NCBI GenBank assembly: GCA_004794655.1
Contig: SMMW01000001.1
Span: forward strand, 21,214,501-21,278,500
Source of the DNA: Marisa cornuarietis
Lineage: Eukaryota; Mollusca; Gastropoda; Architaenioglossa; Ampullariidae
Length of the DNA: 64,000 nucleotides
Direction: 5' to 3'
The position numbers and the translations under genes are program-made. The notes below the pieces were generated by a model. The model saw nothing but the letters and a program-made list of their open reading frames with translations. It did not search any database and was not told the origin of the DNA. Below, in pieces: positions 12,201 through 24,180 of the stretch (its first letter is position 1; every line of letters starts with the position of its first letter).

Positions 12201-15102
12201 GCTCGTCTCTTGTGGAGACAACGGACACAGTTATCTATCCCCTTGCTTTGCTGGTTGCCGCAACGTCTCTGAATCAGTAAGAGGGAAACCAAATCCTAAC
12301 TTATTTAAGATAAACAGGAAATAAAGAGAGAGAGAGAGAGATCTAAAGGAACAGAAGACAAATTTTTGACATTTGACAGTCGATCCCGTCACTGGAGAAG
12401 ATTCAAGCATAGAATTTACAATGTTAAACCAAATCTATATAAAAAATTATCTTCTCCATTATTTTGTAATGCAAAAATCTTTCTTCTCTAATTATAGATA
12501 ACTACATTCACAATGATACCAAGAGGCACGATAGAAACAGAGAAAAAAGTGAGGGATCGAGATGAGATAGGTCGATATATGGACGTTTACAGTCTACGCA
12601 AAGATAAACATATCTGTAACAAATATTCCCAATCGTTTGATTTTCGTGACTTTCCTTTAAGAACTATTTAATTTTGTTTGTTATCATAGATTTATGGAGA
12701 ATGCAGTGAGTTGTCCGGCGGTTCCTTAGCACCAGGGCTGTGTGACCCAGGCTGTGGCTTTTTTATTCCCTACATGGTTGTGTCAGCTGTGTCCGACGTG
12801 GCGACGGCACAAGCCGTGTTACCTCTCTACGTTGCAGTTATTAGGTACCCGCCTTTAACGTAGTTCATTAGGAGAAATCTTCCGCTTCCTCCTACCCATC
12901 ATCTTCTTCCTAGCGGTGTACTGTCCATTCAACCAATGTACCGCACCAAAAATTCTCTGTTCAATCACATAATAAAACAAATTCGACTTACCCGGAACAT
13001 GCAACTGTTAATCCTCTGTTGTAACCAGGACCCCTCTCTTCCTTCGTCCGTCCACTCAATCCAAAGCACAGCGTCCAAGATTTTCCTGACTTTATCGCCA
13101 CCATCTTTACGCAAATCACACGACACGTCCGACTACTGTTCATTGCATGGTGAGCGCCTAAAGTAGAGACTCCCAAAACACTTAAGAGCACTCTAAAACT
13201 GCAAGAATACATTATCTTGTAACACTTTCATCCATAATAAAACCTTATGGATGATACACACCACGTAAACAATTCATTTTCCCCTTGCACCGCAGAGCAG
13301 CACATTCCGTCCACTCGTTCCAAACAGCAGACGACTTTGTATTATACCGCCCTAGTTAAAGCTGACGTAACAAAGACCACCATTGGACAGGAAATGTCAC
13401 GTGATTTCCAATGCGCCTTCCGCAGTTGGCCAACTTGATGTCCTTTTTGGTTTAGCTTATTATTATTATTTTTTCAATGAATGTACGAATGTGCAAAGAA
13501 CGGTAGAAATAGTCTTCGGCTGTCGACGTTTTCATTACGAAAGTATACCTTGTCGCCACCTCCAGATGTCTAATATCAAGGGAGAGTACGCTCTCAAACT
13601 AGCATGTACCATGATTGTTTTAAATTTGTTACCTGCTAATAAAAAAGTACTGTTTTCAAAACGACTAATCCTTATTTAAGACATTGGGGTTTTAGTTTAA
13701 TCATTGATCGAATCTTTGCATTTTTCTTGTTTTGTAGGAGTGTGGCGGAGACAGATAAGAGTCTATCAGTGGCTCTGCTGACATTCCTTGTGACCTTAGG
13801 AGGTGAAAACAATGTCATTTATATGTTCCCGTCTTTAGCAAACTAAATGGCGGTAAAAATGCATAACTAGAACCAACCTATCATATTAATGATAGCTTTT
13901 TCAGTTTGTTGTCCAGAGTAATCTAGAACAGTTTGGTTTACCAGTCTCTTATTCAAAACAGCAATATAGAAGATGTCAAAAATAGCGTTTAGATCTTTAA
14001 AAATGGGAAAAATATATGATTCAATAGACGTATCTGTTTATGTGTGTGCACTGCCTTAGAAATCAAAATCTGGGGTTCTCTATAATAAGTATCTTCTCAG
14101 ATAAGATAGATAATAAACTAATAGCCGTTAATGATAGTCATGTATGCTGGTTTAGTTTATACACCGTTATTAACATTGGAGAAGTCGAGGCACCTTTCTG
14201 TAAAATATCCTGGTGTGTATCTGTATCAAACCTTTTCCATGCACTATCCTGTTAGTTCCATCTGCCAAGTAGCTCCACAAGATTGCGAGCATTCAGTCTT
14301 AGCAATCGAAAAGTACTTTTGCTAAAATTGTCTCTGCATCGGCTACTTTGTGACTAGACTGCATCTGTTGACCAAATCGTGCACTTACAGAGTTCAAAAG
14401 AGTGTTGCGTGCCTAGTTTTCCGTAAAGAAAGCACAGAGTAGTACGTAGTCATTACTAAATTTTATCTAGCATTTACTGAAGCCGTATTTCCTCTCCTGC
14501 TTTCTCTTCTGTTTTCTTGTGTTTATTTGTCGCTGTGCGTGATGAAAAGAACATATCAGGCTGTGATCTATCAACACATCTGTACCAGACCATTCTTTAA
14601 AATGACGCGGAAAAACGCTTGACTAAATTTGGTCAAAAGTTCCTCCATATTCGCCCTATTAAGAACACCCGTAAGAAAGGTTCTCAAAAAGCCCTCTCCA
14701 CTGCCCCAAGGTTATTTATAAATTTATCTCCTTCCAGTTTCACCATTACCAAATATAGCACAGCCAATAAAGCGCTGTTGAAAATTTCCAACTGTTGCAG
14801 GTTTTCTTCCTGGTCCAATCATTTTTGGTCGCATGGTGGACAATGCTTGCATTGTATGGTCGGGGTCATCGGGTGATGGGTCCTGCCTCCTCTACGACAA
14901 CGAGATGCTCCGATACAGTGTAAAAGGTGCTGACTTTGCAATCAAAGCGCTGACTACTTTGCCTATTTTTGTCGCAGTTCTGTGGATCATGCGATCTCCA
15001 GACAGAGATGTCAAAGATGACATTAGCATCGAAATTGACAGTCCAGGTGCACCTACCAAAACTTTGCAGAAGAAAATGCCACATGATACAACACGTCTGT
15101 AG
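4295..15102 (+). CDS. SLCO: Solute carrier organic anion transporter (OATP/SLCO family), ten exons
   Basis: Predicted exons: 4295-4621, 5793-7308, 7913-7999, 8728-8907, 9749-9913, 10259-10457 (GC donor), 12129-12276, 12690-12844, 13738-13802, 14801-15102. They sum to 3,144 nt (1,047 aa plus stop) with all phases consistent. OATPs are 12-TM plasma-membrane carriers of amphipathic organic anions. Seen: IPSIEREFGISSTKSG at the loop 1/TM2 boundary (residue 110 on), the superfamily signature DPRWIGAWWLGFL (about 651-663), a Kazal-like loop with ECSCNTS, YLSPCFAGC and later CDPGC, and FLPGPIIFGRMVD before the last membrane segments. The N-terminus is long and polar (about 90 residues). Loop 2 holds an unusual Ser-rich insertion (about 179-572). 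The start ATG at 4295 is chosen as the first ATG of the open exon; an upstream start is possible. Subfamily not assigned. Confidence 0.93.
5569..5631 (+). repeat. (GAT)n microsatellite in SLCO intron 1
   Basis: About 21 uninterrupted GAT/ATG/TGA units, preceded by a short GTC/GTT trinucleotide run. It lies about 160 bp upstream of the exon 2 acceptor and is the reverse complement of the coding TCA tract at 6165-6230. Confidence 0.97.
6165..6230 (+). repeat. (TCA)n microsatellite encoding poly-Ser in SLCO exon 2
   Basis: About 22 TCA units read as serine in the transporter frame (about residues 234-255). The other frames give poly-His and poly-Ile, which are shadows. Length polymorphism here would change the protein in steps of one serine. 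Confidence 0.95.
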
Positions 15103-15780
15103 ATTATTACTGATATGCCTATTTTTTGTTTGTTTGTTTGTTTTATTCTGGATTGCTGGATGACAAATCTCGCTATGAATGTGGAGAACATCGAGAAATC
15201 CAAGCAAAGTTTAGTCTTAACGTATTCGGCGCCCCAGGAGTTGCAGACTTACTATGCTGCGATGTGTCTTGCGAGAAAGAAACTTCAAAATACTTATGAC
15301 ACGATGAAATGAAACACTTTTTGAAAAGCTTAATCATTTTAACGGGAATGCGTTTTTATTTGAGCGAAAAAATGCAACAGAAATACTCCAAACACTTAAT
15401 TCTTAATTTTGGATTATGATCGTCACTGGATCACCTTTGACAATTCTGCACCTGTTTTCTTGCGTTCTTCTGTACTAAAAAAAATATTTCATACACCAGT
15501 AGATTTTTCTCGTATCTGCTGTATGAATCATCCAATATTTTCTCGCTTTTCTAGTTAAGGATTAAAAAACAAATGCAGCACCATTGAGACGTGACATCTA
15601 GTTTTAGTGAACTTCAATTTATAACATTTTGAATCGAGTGTAAATTAGTATAACCGTACGTTTCGTTCCCTTTCAGTATTTTAATGAATTAACTTTATTC
15701 CTAAAGTATATTTATATGTTTATTTGCGGTGTTTCATTAAAAAATCAGTGGCTGACTTACAGACATTAAATTATTTCGTT
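15103..15780 (+). other. Probable SLCO 3' UTR, no further gene
   Basis: AT-rich sequence after the stop codon. ATTAAA-type hexamers occur (for example near 15561 and 15738), but I cannot tell which, if any, is the cleavage signal. Confidence 0.4.
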
Positions 15781-16117
15781 AAACTGCTGTCTACCGAGAT
15801 TCGTGTCTTTTGATTAGTTCAACACTGTAAACTCAACTTCACCAGAGATCTGTATAGAGATGGATACGTATCTCTCTGGTCTCACCATGACTGCTTAGGT
15901 TTACTGTTATCCTTTTGATGGAGTGTTATTATGAGGTGCTTGTGCCTTTTCTGCCTGTTGCTAGGTGTCTGTATAATTCTTGTTTCAAGGTGTGCTGTGA
16001 GCCTTCTGGATCTGTATTTAGATGGTGTGTGCGTGTGTGTAAAGTTCATCGACTCTACGTTGGATAAATGCGTTACATAAATCTGCCTTTATTATTATTA
16101 TTATTATTATTCAAGCG
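15781..16117 (+). mobile_element. LINE 3' tail ending in (ATT)n
   Basis: The segment ends GGATAAATGCGTTACATAAA followed by a TTA/ATT trinucleotide run at 16089-16115, the same design as the CR1-like tails elsewhere in the window (a 'tgcg..tataaa' motif followed by ATT repeats). No RT coding part is visible. The left boundary is approximate. Confidence 0.5.
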
Positions 16118-16889
16118 TTCCACACTCAGCAAAAGCACCAACCACTATCCAGTAGATGTTGCATCACTCTGAACTCCTACAGACTACCCTGTCAAAGAAT
16201 TTAAATAGGCAGCTAGCTCCTTCAGCCAGCAAATCCTGCAAAGGAGACAACATGCTTTTCTAGAACAGACTTCGGGTATCCAGGGTAGTCTGGACCATTC
16301 TCAGTGGCGGATATCAATTAAGTTCAGCGGGACCCAATCCGACAGTTTGAGACCAACATCTGTACTGCCTCCGCACAAAGCACTTTAGTGTACGTGCTCA
16401 TCAAAGTCCAATGCGACTGCGGAAAGGCAGAAAATGAATAGACAGTGCAGAAATGCCTCAAATATTGAAGGCACTCCGATTAACTCAACGCAGAAAAATA
16501 AGATGTGTTCTTTGTATCCTATTTTCGCTTAATACGAGCAAAGTTTAATGATACAAAGGATTATGTAACCGCGAGAAAATTGTTTTCTTTACCTCAACTG
16601 AACTAAAAGGCCACAGAACACCATCTGTGATTGTAACCCCTCACTCCCTACCGCCAAATCATGTTTTGATGAGAAGTGAAATAAAGGAATTTTCTGCATG
16701 AGGTGTTTCGAAAAGGCTGTAACCTTGTCGGATGCTATCTTGGAAGTTCAGCTCTTATATTAATATCTGATGAATATGCAGTTTACGACTGGCCTAGACT
16801 AAATCTCAACTGCCTAAAGTCATTAAAGCTTTAGCTGATATGTATTAGGACGAGGAATTCATTATAAAAGAGAAACCTGCTCAAGTCTG
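16118..16889. other. No gene recognised
   Basis: No open frame of interest. It may hold eroded sequence upstream of the DIRS-like RT that follows. Confidence 0.35.
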
Positions 16890-17810
16890 TGTTAGTTACC
16901 AAGACTGCGTCTCATACTGTTTTGACTGCAGCATACTCCTCAGTCTCCGTAATCAAAAAGAAACTAAAAACTGTCTACAGGTCACATGAGAAGAGTGCAG
17001 GTACGACTTTAGATTTGTCTGCAAGAATGTATAAAATAGAGTGGAGGGTCTACTAGTTTGTGGTATTGCCTTTTGGGCTATGCCTGGAGCTGTGGACGTA
17101 CCCGCATCTTGAATGCAGTGGTCGCCCATTACCGGATTGTTATTCGCAGCAGTGTCAGAGTATCTTGACGATCTGCTGCTCCATGGACAAGACGCCAGCC
17201 GGGTGGGCTTAGACCTTCGACCAGGGCCTTTTCTCCCTTCTGACTTCTCGGGGATGGAGATTTATCCAACCAAGTCAGAAGTGGTGCTAGTGCAGGACTT
17301 TATCCACCTTGGGATGAGGTTCCAGATCCTTTTCAACTGTCTCTCTCTCCAAGAGACTCGGGTGGATTCCATCCGGGACACGGTACCTCGGTTTCTGGCT
17401 TCGACCACCTGCACTGCCCGAGAATGCATGGGTCTTCTAAAAGTAGCAGCAGACTTGCTCCCCTTGGAAAAGCAGCGCTTGCGTCCCTCAAGATGGCACT
17501 TTTATCTCTTGGCGTCCGGCAGTGGGTCGACTGGACTACCTGGTCTACGCACCGGCCAAGTTAGACTTGCTGACCTGGAACAGGGTCTGGCTGCTTGAAA
17601 AGGTTCCCTTCGGGAGCCCTCTCCGAAGCTCTTTACGGATGCACGGATGCCAGTCGAGTGGGCTGGGAAGCCCCTCTCCTGCCCGCTTCCTGTGCAGCAG
17701 GGTCAGTGGTCTAAGTGGAAAAGTCTCTCCGCATAAATTATCTGGAGCTTCCGTCAGTGTGGAGGGCGCTAAAACCTTCGGAGAGCACCTTGAGAGGGAT
17801 ATGTGTCATG
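16890..17810 (+). mobile_element. DIRS-like retrotransposon fragment (RT and RNase H)
   Basis: Pieces in several frames read LPFGLCLELWTYPH (about 17070), SEYLDDLLLHGQDASRVG with the YLDD catalytic box (about 17158-17210), VLVQDFIHLGMRF (about 17290) and, after a frame change, SLRINYLELPSVWRALK (about 17718-17770), the usual RNase H region of DIRS-type elements. Several frameshifts and stops make it a dead copy. It is abutted directly by the RTE-like LINE on its right. Confidence 0.72.
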
Positions 17811-18725
17811 AATATGTCAGGCAAAAGCAGTGACCTACTTATGGCCCCGGCATTCCACCGACAGAGAGAGGAGAGGGATCAAATGGACCATGACTATGAC
17901 AGCAACAACAATGCTGGTAGACTTGGACTTTGCTGATGACATTGCCCTGTTGTCACACCGCCACCAAGACATGCAGGAGAAAACAAATGCCTTCTCAAAA
18001 ACAGCTGGAAACCTTGGCTTGAAGGTCAGCGCAAAGAAAACGAAAAGTATGAGAGTGAACGCCAGAGTCCAAGAAAATATCAAACTAAATGGAGAAGAGA
18101 TTGAGGAAGTTGACAGTTTTACCTATCTTGGGTCCAAGATGTCCAACACCGGGGATGCGGAGGTGGAGATTCGAGCCCGACTGGCGAAAGCCAGCCAGGC
18201 CTTCGCCTCACTCAGGAGCACATGGAAGGCCTAAACATCAGCCAGAAGACCAAGCTGAGAATCTTCAAGTCGAATGTGATCAGCACCCTCCTTTATGGAT
18301 CAGAGTCATGGAAGATGACCAAAAACATCGGTAACAGCTAGGCTTGACTTATTCCAAATTAGATGCCTCAGGCGAATACTTAACATCTTTTGGCCAAACA
18401 CCATCACCAATGAAGTACTCCACCGAAGAACTGAAACCGAGTCCATCACCACGCAGGTTCAACGAAGGCGTTGGCGATGGATTGGACATGTGCTCCGCCA
18501 GCAGACAGCAGACCTCTCCAGAATCGCCCTACGATGGACTCCAGACGGCCGAAGAAAACGAGGCCGCCCAAAGGAAACTTGGAGAAGAACAGTAGAAAGA
18601 GAGATGAAAGGAAGGGGCTGGACATGGGGTCGCCTGGAGCGGGTTTCAGCCGATCGACATCAGTGGCGGGCTCTGGTTGAGGCCTTATGTGCAAATAGCA
18701 CGAAGAGGACTGATTGATTGATTAC
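17811..18725 (+). mobile_element. RTE-like LINE 3' half, with (TTGA)n end
   Basis: VDLDFADDIALLSHRHQD (about 17917-17970) is an RT catalytic box. DSFTYLGSKMS and LLYGSESWKMT follow, then the C-terminal region with WTPDGRRKRGRPKETWRRT (about 18537-18590) and a final WRALVEALCA. It ends in GATTGATTGATT, a short tandem tail typical of this LINE type. One in-frame stop (about 18231) and frame changes show decay. Confidence 0.85.
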
Positions 18726-20334
18726 CTATGGCGGCAAGAGGATACCCTTTCCCCCCCGATTTGTGCACAGGAACTGGTCCAGTTGCGTAAGAAATCACAA
18801 AACGTTCTTCGATGATAGATTTAATTTGCTCCTCCGTAGAATGGCAGAGGACAAAACAAGTCCACAAGACAGGAATTTTAATCTGCAGCGCAGCACAATT
18901 AAAAGAAAGCACACAATCGGCGACTAATCAGTTGTATCCACTAATGAATCTCAAAAAAAGCGCATCCTACTTAGCATTACTAGCAACCCTGACTCCTTAT
19001 AAAATTATATCCTTTTTCATAGAATCTTCTAGAACCAATCATCTTACTTTCTCTCGTGTCACGTGGCCGCATCCAGTCGCCATGGCCTAACCAGTAGCCC
19101 TGATTAAATGAGTTTGCTGTCCGGTCAAATTAGCCAATGTTCCAGGAGGCCACCACAGTGTGTTCATGCGCATGCAAATGTGTGCTTGTTTATGTTCGTC
19201 CTCCCATCCTTCTCTCCCTGACCTAAAAATAAAAGTTTCCAAAATATCCAGGTTATATAAAAAGTTAGGCGATCTAGGGAGGGGGCGGTAGGCCAAGCGG
19301 AAGGACGGGAGGTTCAAGATTCTTCGAATAAGGGTGTTTCATAACTAAAAAAAGGTTGGGTGGGAGAAGACAATGCTAACTAGGTCACCCGACATCCTGT
19401 GTCTGTTTAAATTACATGAATAAAAGTAAAAACTAAAAAATGATCACTGCATAAAATTCGCTTACAGAAATTAAATACAAATCTATCCTTGTAACAGCCA
19501 GGGTTTTACATTAAGAAAATCAGGAGAACCAGGATGGTATCTGTGCTTTTTATAGAGTTTTAGGTATAAATCTAATCAATTAATAGCTTGCATTATTCTA
19601 TGTCCTAATCAGATGCACAAATCTTATAGTCAACTAAGTGATTGACGTGTGTTCAAACTATGTGTTAGTCTGTAAAAAGAAAAACAAAATTAATTTAAAA
19701 TATAAAAAATGTAATTGCAGAAAATGCTGTGTCCAGCATAAAGAGAAAAGTAGCCAAATTAATTAACTCTAAGCCGGTTTGAAAGGTGAAATCCTCAGAA
19801 TAAATGCAAGAAGTGCTTGCTCAGAAAACGGTGAATCAATAGCAAGTGAAAAAGATCAGGTATTAGTTAAATTGCTGAAAAAAGCATACAAGTTGGCAAA
19901 ATATGATAAAATACTAATAAGAAAAAAACTTATGGGTGGTCCTTTTGGAATGTATCCTTCATGTAAGTCAAGAGTCACCTTTACTTTTTAAAACTTGGAT
20001 AAATTATTTTATTAAACATGAATTAAAAACTACTCAACAACTTAATCGACAAAACTGACCAAAATTTATTATCTTCCATTAACAAAAGTTTATGAGTAAC
20101 AATTTCTGAAATATGAACGGCATAAACTATAAGCTAGTTAGAATGTTCGTGTGATATCTAACATGACGAATGGGGTATTCCAGCTTTGAATTTTTGCACA
20201 TGTAAATAATACCTCTACTGAGACATTTGTCTAAACATGGGTGTCTGAATGACCATAAAAATCAATGAACTCTTCTCTTTAAACTTTTTATTTAAAAAAA
20301 ATAATCGTTCATGGTGGAGTGTGTGTGTGTGTGT
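18726..20334. other. AT-rich intergenic region, no gene seen
   Basis: Only short shadow-like open frames. A small lysine-rich frame at 19779-19991 has no family features. No RNA gene recognised. Confidence 0.4.
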
Positions 20335-20520
20335 GTGGGCAGAATGGGTGTTTTACGCTGAGCCAATAACTAAGGCTATCATTATCATGGCAAAGCAGCC
20401 AGCCCTGGAAACAGCTCCCACATGCAGAGAAAGGACAGCATGCCGAAGACGAGATCTGAACCCAGGACAGCCAATCCTCACTGTATTGTGGACAGGTGCT
20501 ACCGCCTATACTTCATGGTA
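20335..20520 (-). mobile_element. tRNA-derived SINE, minus orientation
   Basis: The + strand shows GAGATCTGAACCC (about 20450), the reverse complement of a pol III box B (GGGTTCAGATCTC), next to CATGCAGAGAAAGGACAGCA. The same arrangement, with matching flanks such as GCAAAGCAGCCAGC, recurs at 35935-36145, so the two are copies of one family. Confidence 0.6.
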
Positions 20521-20545
20521 GAAGGAAGCTTCCGAAAATTTTGTT

Positions 20546-21397
20546 TTATTTAGATGCATTACCAATTTGAGAAACGTCTTTTGTAGCATCACTGGAGATT
20601 ATCTGCTGCTGAGAAAAGTGTACATTGTGATATATTCCTGTTGGATAAATCTGGGTCCCCATTTGTTTTTCAAAACTGTTGCTATTTGTCTGTGCCATAC
20701 TCCACAACAAGTTAAAGTCTTCAGGTTCCTTCTTTATAAAACAGGAGTTACATTGTTCACACAAGGCAATTCTTCACTTCCAGCCTTTGTAATCTCGGTC
20801 CTGGTCTTGTTCTCAGAACTGTTATTTACTATCTGTGTCACAGTTTCAGTATTCCACAATGTCTGAAACTCTTCAGGCTCTTTTTTCATGAAAGCAGAAT
20901 TTATCATGTTCATAAACTCAGTTTGATTTTCAATCTTCAGAAAATGTGAATATGAAGACTTCACCTTTTCCACAGTTCTTGTATTTTGTGGCTCGCGTTT
21001 TGGCTGCAGTAAGGTTATCTCTTGGCAGCTTGTTTCTTTCATCTCTTGATGTGGACTATAATGAGGCAATGGGTGTTCTTTCACTGCCTGTTTTTCCATA
21101 ACACAAGCCCCCAGCTGTGAACTGAGTGCAGGGCATTCCTCCTGATAGCTGACCTTTTGTTTCATCTCAGCACTGCTGTGAAATTCTGCTAAATTTTGGT
21201 CATTTGTGCTGGTCCACATCTGATGCTGACTTTGGATGCTTGAATAATTTTTCGTTTCATTCAAGGTTATTGGTCTTAGGCAGCTTGTATTGGAGATGGT
21301 GGGAAGTGCAATGGCATTTAAAAACACTTCCCATGGAACGAGTCTGTATACATGTTGAGCAACTGATGGCTGCTCACAGGACAATGATGATGCCATG
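20546..21397 (-). CDS. Possible C-terminal exon of the THAP locus; two KKEPE repeats in different frames
   Basis: On the - strand, a good acceptor (tattttgcag at about 21398) opens a 220-codon frame down to 20734. It is polar, low in hydrophobic segments and ends with FMKKEPEEFQTLWN. A diverged second copy, CFIKKEPEDFNLLWS, follows in the next frame and stays open to 20546. Both contain psi-K-x-E (MKKE, IKKE), the consensus for SUMO attachment; that role is inference. I cannot prove a link to the upstream THAP exons: the acceptor needs a phase-1 partner and several weak donors at 23.9-24.2 kb would fit. It could instead be a separate gene. The frame change between the repeats is either an assembly indel or real decay. 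Confidence 0.45.
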
Positions 21398-22180
21398 CCT
21401 GCAAAATAGTTTACTGCTTATTAGAAACTTGCAAAACTCTTACATGCTTTTAAAAAAATCACTAACCGTTAACCATTAACATGCCAAAAAAAGAAGATTT
21501 GAAAAAAATCTTTCCCAATTCCTGGTGTGTAAAAATCATTTGCATTTTGATACCATGCTTCAGGGTTTACTTCTCAAAAGCAGTTAAAAGGAACATACAT
21601 TGTCGCATTTAAGGTGAGAAAAAAATGTCTGAGAAAATGGAGTGTGTGGCATTACTAAATTCTGACTATTACCTGATAGCGGATTTAAGACATGAAATTC
21701 GTAAATAGAACTACTGCTGTAATAAAGAAATAATGATTGTTTTCTGAAAATATTTAAGTGTGGGACTGTGAGGTCAGCTCACATGGTGTCTGAGCTAACA
21801 AAACTTGCCATCTCTGGATTTTCTCAAACAAAAGCTATGGAACAAAAGGAGTTGCCATGTGATAACATTGAAAAGGATATGAAAATTTCCCACACTTAAA
21901 CTCTAGACTAAAATTGACAACACATCCACACCCAGAGACCCCATAAGTAATTAAAAAGGCTTATGTACAAGCTTTTAGAACGCACAGACAGCCTTAAGTG
22001 ACCAGAGAGAGGCAGGCTAGAACAGTGGGGCAGTGTAGGGGTTAAAACACTTGTCACCACTACAGTGAGAAGCCCTGGGTGCAGATCTTGTCTTAGGCCG
22101 CTCTCTATATGTGACACCTGTTCGCAGGGGTGGCCATTGGGTTTTTTCTGGTTTCCTCCCCTCCCTCTCCCATCAAACTA

Positions 22181-22850
22181 AACCAACAACTTGCGAGTTA
22201 GATCCACTTCCCACAAGCCTTCTTCTCGAGTGCCTAGATATTTTACTTCCTTCCATTGCACATATTGTAAATGTCAGCTTGTCGTCAGGTGTTTTCCCAC
22301 CTTTGTTCAAAATGCACTGGTGAGGCCACTTCTTAAGAAATTCACGCTTGACGTCAATGTGCAGAGCTACTCTTATTAAGGTAACGACAGACATATTATC
22401 TGCCCTTGATAGTGGTGATGTTTCTCCCTTAACTCTACATCATCATCATCGCTCATTGTGCCTTCTGGAACGTGAGGCGATAGCTAGGGACCTCCATCTG
22501 GTTCTGTCTGCTGCTGTTCTGGGGGCTGCCTCGAGTGATAGGCATCTGTTCTTGAGGTCCTTTTCGATGGATCGCCTCCATGTCTCTTTGGGCCGCCCTC
22601 TGTTCCGATTTCCCTGTGGTGTCTATCGCAGGGATTGAGTCTGGAGGCATGACCTAACCATCGCCAGCGCCGTAGTTGGATCGCTCCTGCCAAGGTGCGC
22701 ATCCCCACCCTTTCGCGCAGTTCTTTATTTGAGATAGTGCTGGGCTTGAAGATCTTTTGTATGCGCTGCAGACACTTGGTTTGGAACACTTCTAGTTTTA
22801 TGAAAGTGAATATGCGCTATAAAAATCTTCATTTATTATTATATTATTAT
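22181..22850 (+). mobile_element. CR1-like LINE fragment inserted in the SINE
   Basis: The left arm encodes TCELDPLPTSLLLECLDILL (about 22185-22245) and, after a frame change, ALVRPLLKKFTLDV and ILSALDSGDV, the N-terminal RT region of CR1-like elements. The right arm (22795-22850) is the typical tail: GTGAATATGCGCTATAAAAA, then ATT repeats. The arms are separated by a minus-strand RTE-like fragment. Confidence 0.75.
22438..22795 (-). mobile_element. RTE-like LINE 3' end nested in the CR1-like LINE
   Basis: Read on the - strand: VFQTKCLQRIQKIFKP, ISNKELRERVGMRTL and RRWRWLGHASRL, the C-terminal part of an RTE-like ORF2 (compare the 18.4-18.7 kb copy). It ends in a GATGATGATG tail at about 22438-22450 on the + strand side. 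Confidence 0.75.
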
Positions 22851-22912
22851 CATAGTGTGAAATCACCTTTAGCACCTTCCCACCAAAAAAAACAACCAAC
22901 CAGCAAGTGACA

Positions 22913-23230
22913 ACAGAAAATGCCAGGCTGGTGGCTGCTACCAGAGCAGAGGGACCTGTTGTGACAGTTGTGGGGACCTGTTGTGACAGTTGTGTCTGAT
23001 GGTTGGACAGAGAGAAAACATCCAAGACCATTTTACACCTGACAGGACTGTGACAGAAATAGTCTTTCTCTCCCCCAACACCTCCGCCATCTGTGAAGTG
23101 GGGATGCCAAGGCCAGCAGGAGGATCTGCCATTCTCAAAGAAAATGAGAATGTTCGTGTAATTACTCTTGCTTCAAAAGTGCCAGAGTTGGGAGGATTAT
23201 AACTCATCAAGGTGGTGTTCATTTGGGATG
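22913..23230. other. Unexplained moderately GC-rich stretch with open frames on both strands
   Basis: An open + frame of 70 codons (22990-23202) and an open - frame of 94 codons (22938-23222) overlap. A short direct repeat, GGGACCTGTTGTGACAGTTG, occurs twice around 22949-22993. I cannot decide whether it is an exon of the THAP locus, a repeat or neither. Confidence 0.3.
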
Positions 23231-23906
23231 GGAGCTTGTGAGCTGCAGGTTAATATTTTAAGTGAATGACATGTAAAATTGTATGTAAACTCCCCTCCCC
23301 CCCACAGTATTATGTTCATGCAGCTTTGTCACCCTCATGCTCAGTTCTCCAGGGTCAATGTCTTGCAGTTGACGAGAAAACGTGGAACATTGTAACAGGT
23401 GTTTTTATTACAAATTGGGGTCTAAAACTCACTTTCAACTAAGCAGTGATTAATAAAATTACTCCTAGACATAGAAAATCCAGTAAAACACTCCATATAT
23501 GGCCTTATAATTGTTATGACCCAAATATGTTAGCAAGCACATTATGTGCAATTGTGATTCCCAAACATGGATTATTTTCATGGCACTTTGTTTTTAGACC
23601 TGTACCTGTCTTGTAAGGGAAAAGACCAGTTTAAAAAAAGCCAACGTGGTTGGTAATAATAACAATACAGTGCATTTATACAGCATCTTTGCCCACCACT
23701 AGCTAATAAAATATTGCCCTGCGTATTAGTGACATTACTATAAAATATACATATCTTGTGGTCACAACAAAAAGTACCCTATAAAATAATGTCGCAGTGT
23801 GCAACAAGAGTTTGTGAAAACCTCAATCCTGAAATTTTTTGTTACTTTTTTACAGTTCTCATTTTGCTTATGACACATGAAGCTTGGTAACACCCAGCAG
23901 CTGGTA

Positions 23907-24180
23907 CTAGCTCAAGACTGGTGGTTTGTGCATATTGGTAAAGAGAGTTAAATTTGTACTTGCTGCTGTTTTGACAGACAGTGAGAGCATAGTACTACAT
24001 GCACTGCAAGTTTTAGGGTCACACTGTTGTGTTGTTGGATAAGAAAAAGCACACTTTGGTATAGAAGGCATCAATCCTGGAAAAAGACCATCATCAAAAC
24101 CCTCTTGATTTTTCAGTGTATATGTTACTAGATAACATTCAGGAGCAAAGTGGGATTCACATATGACAGAGTGCTGAGTA

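Larger units (their letters stand above)
22028..22912 (+). mobile_element. tRNA-derived SINE split by a nested LINE insertion
   Basis: The left part (22028-22180) has a box A-like GTGTAGGGGTTAAAACACTT, then GTGCAGATCTTGTCTT and GTGACACCTGTTCGCAGGGG, the same order as the SINE at 47178-47410. The right part (22848-22912) resumes with CATAGTGTGAAATCACCTTT and an A-rich tail with CAACCAACC, matching the 3' end of the 47.3 kb copy. Between them lies CR1-like LINE sequence. Confidence 0.75.

Noticed and set aside
22990..23202. 70-codon + strand open frame as a gene
   Set aside because: No family features and an equally open frame opposes it; kept only as an unexplained segment.
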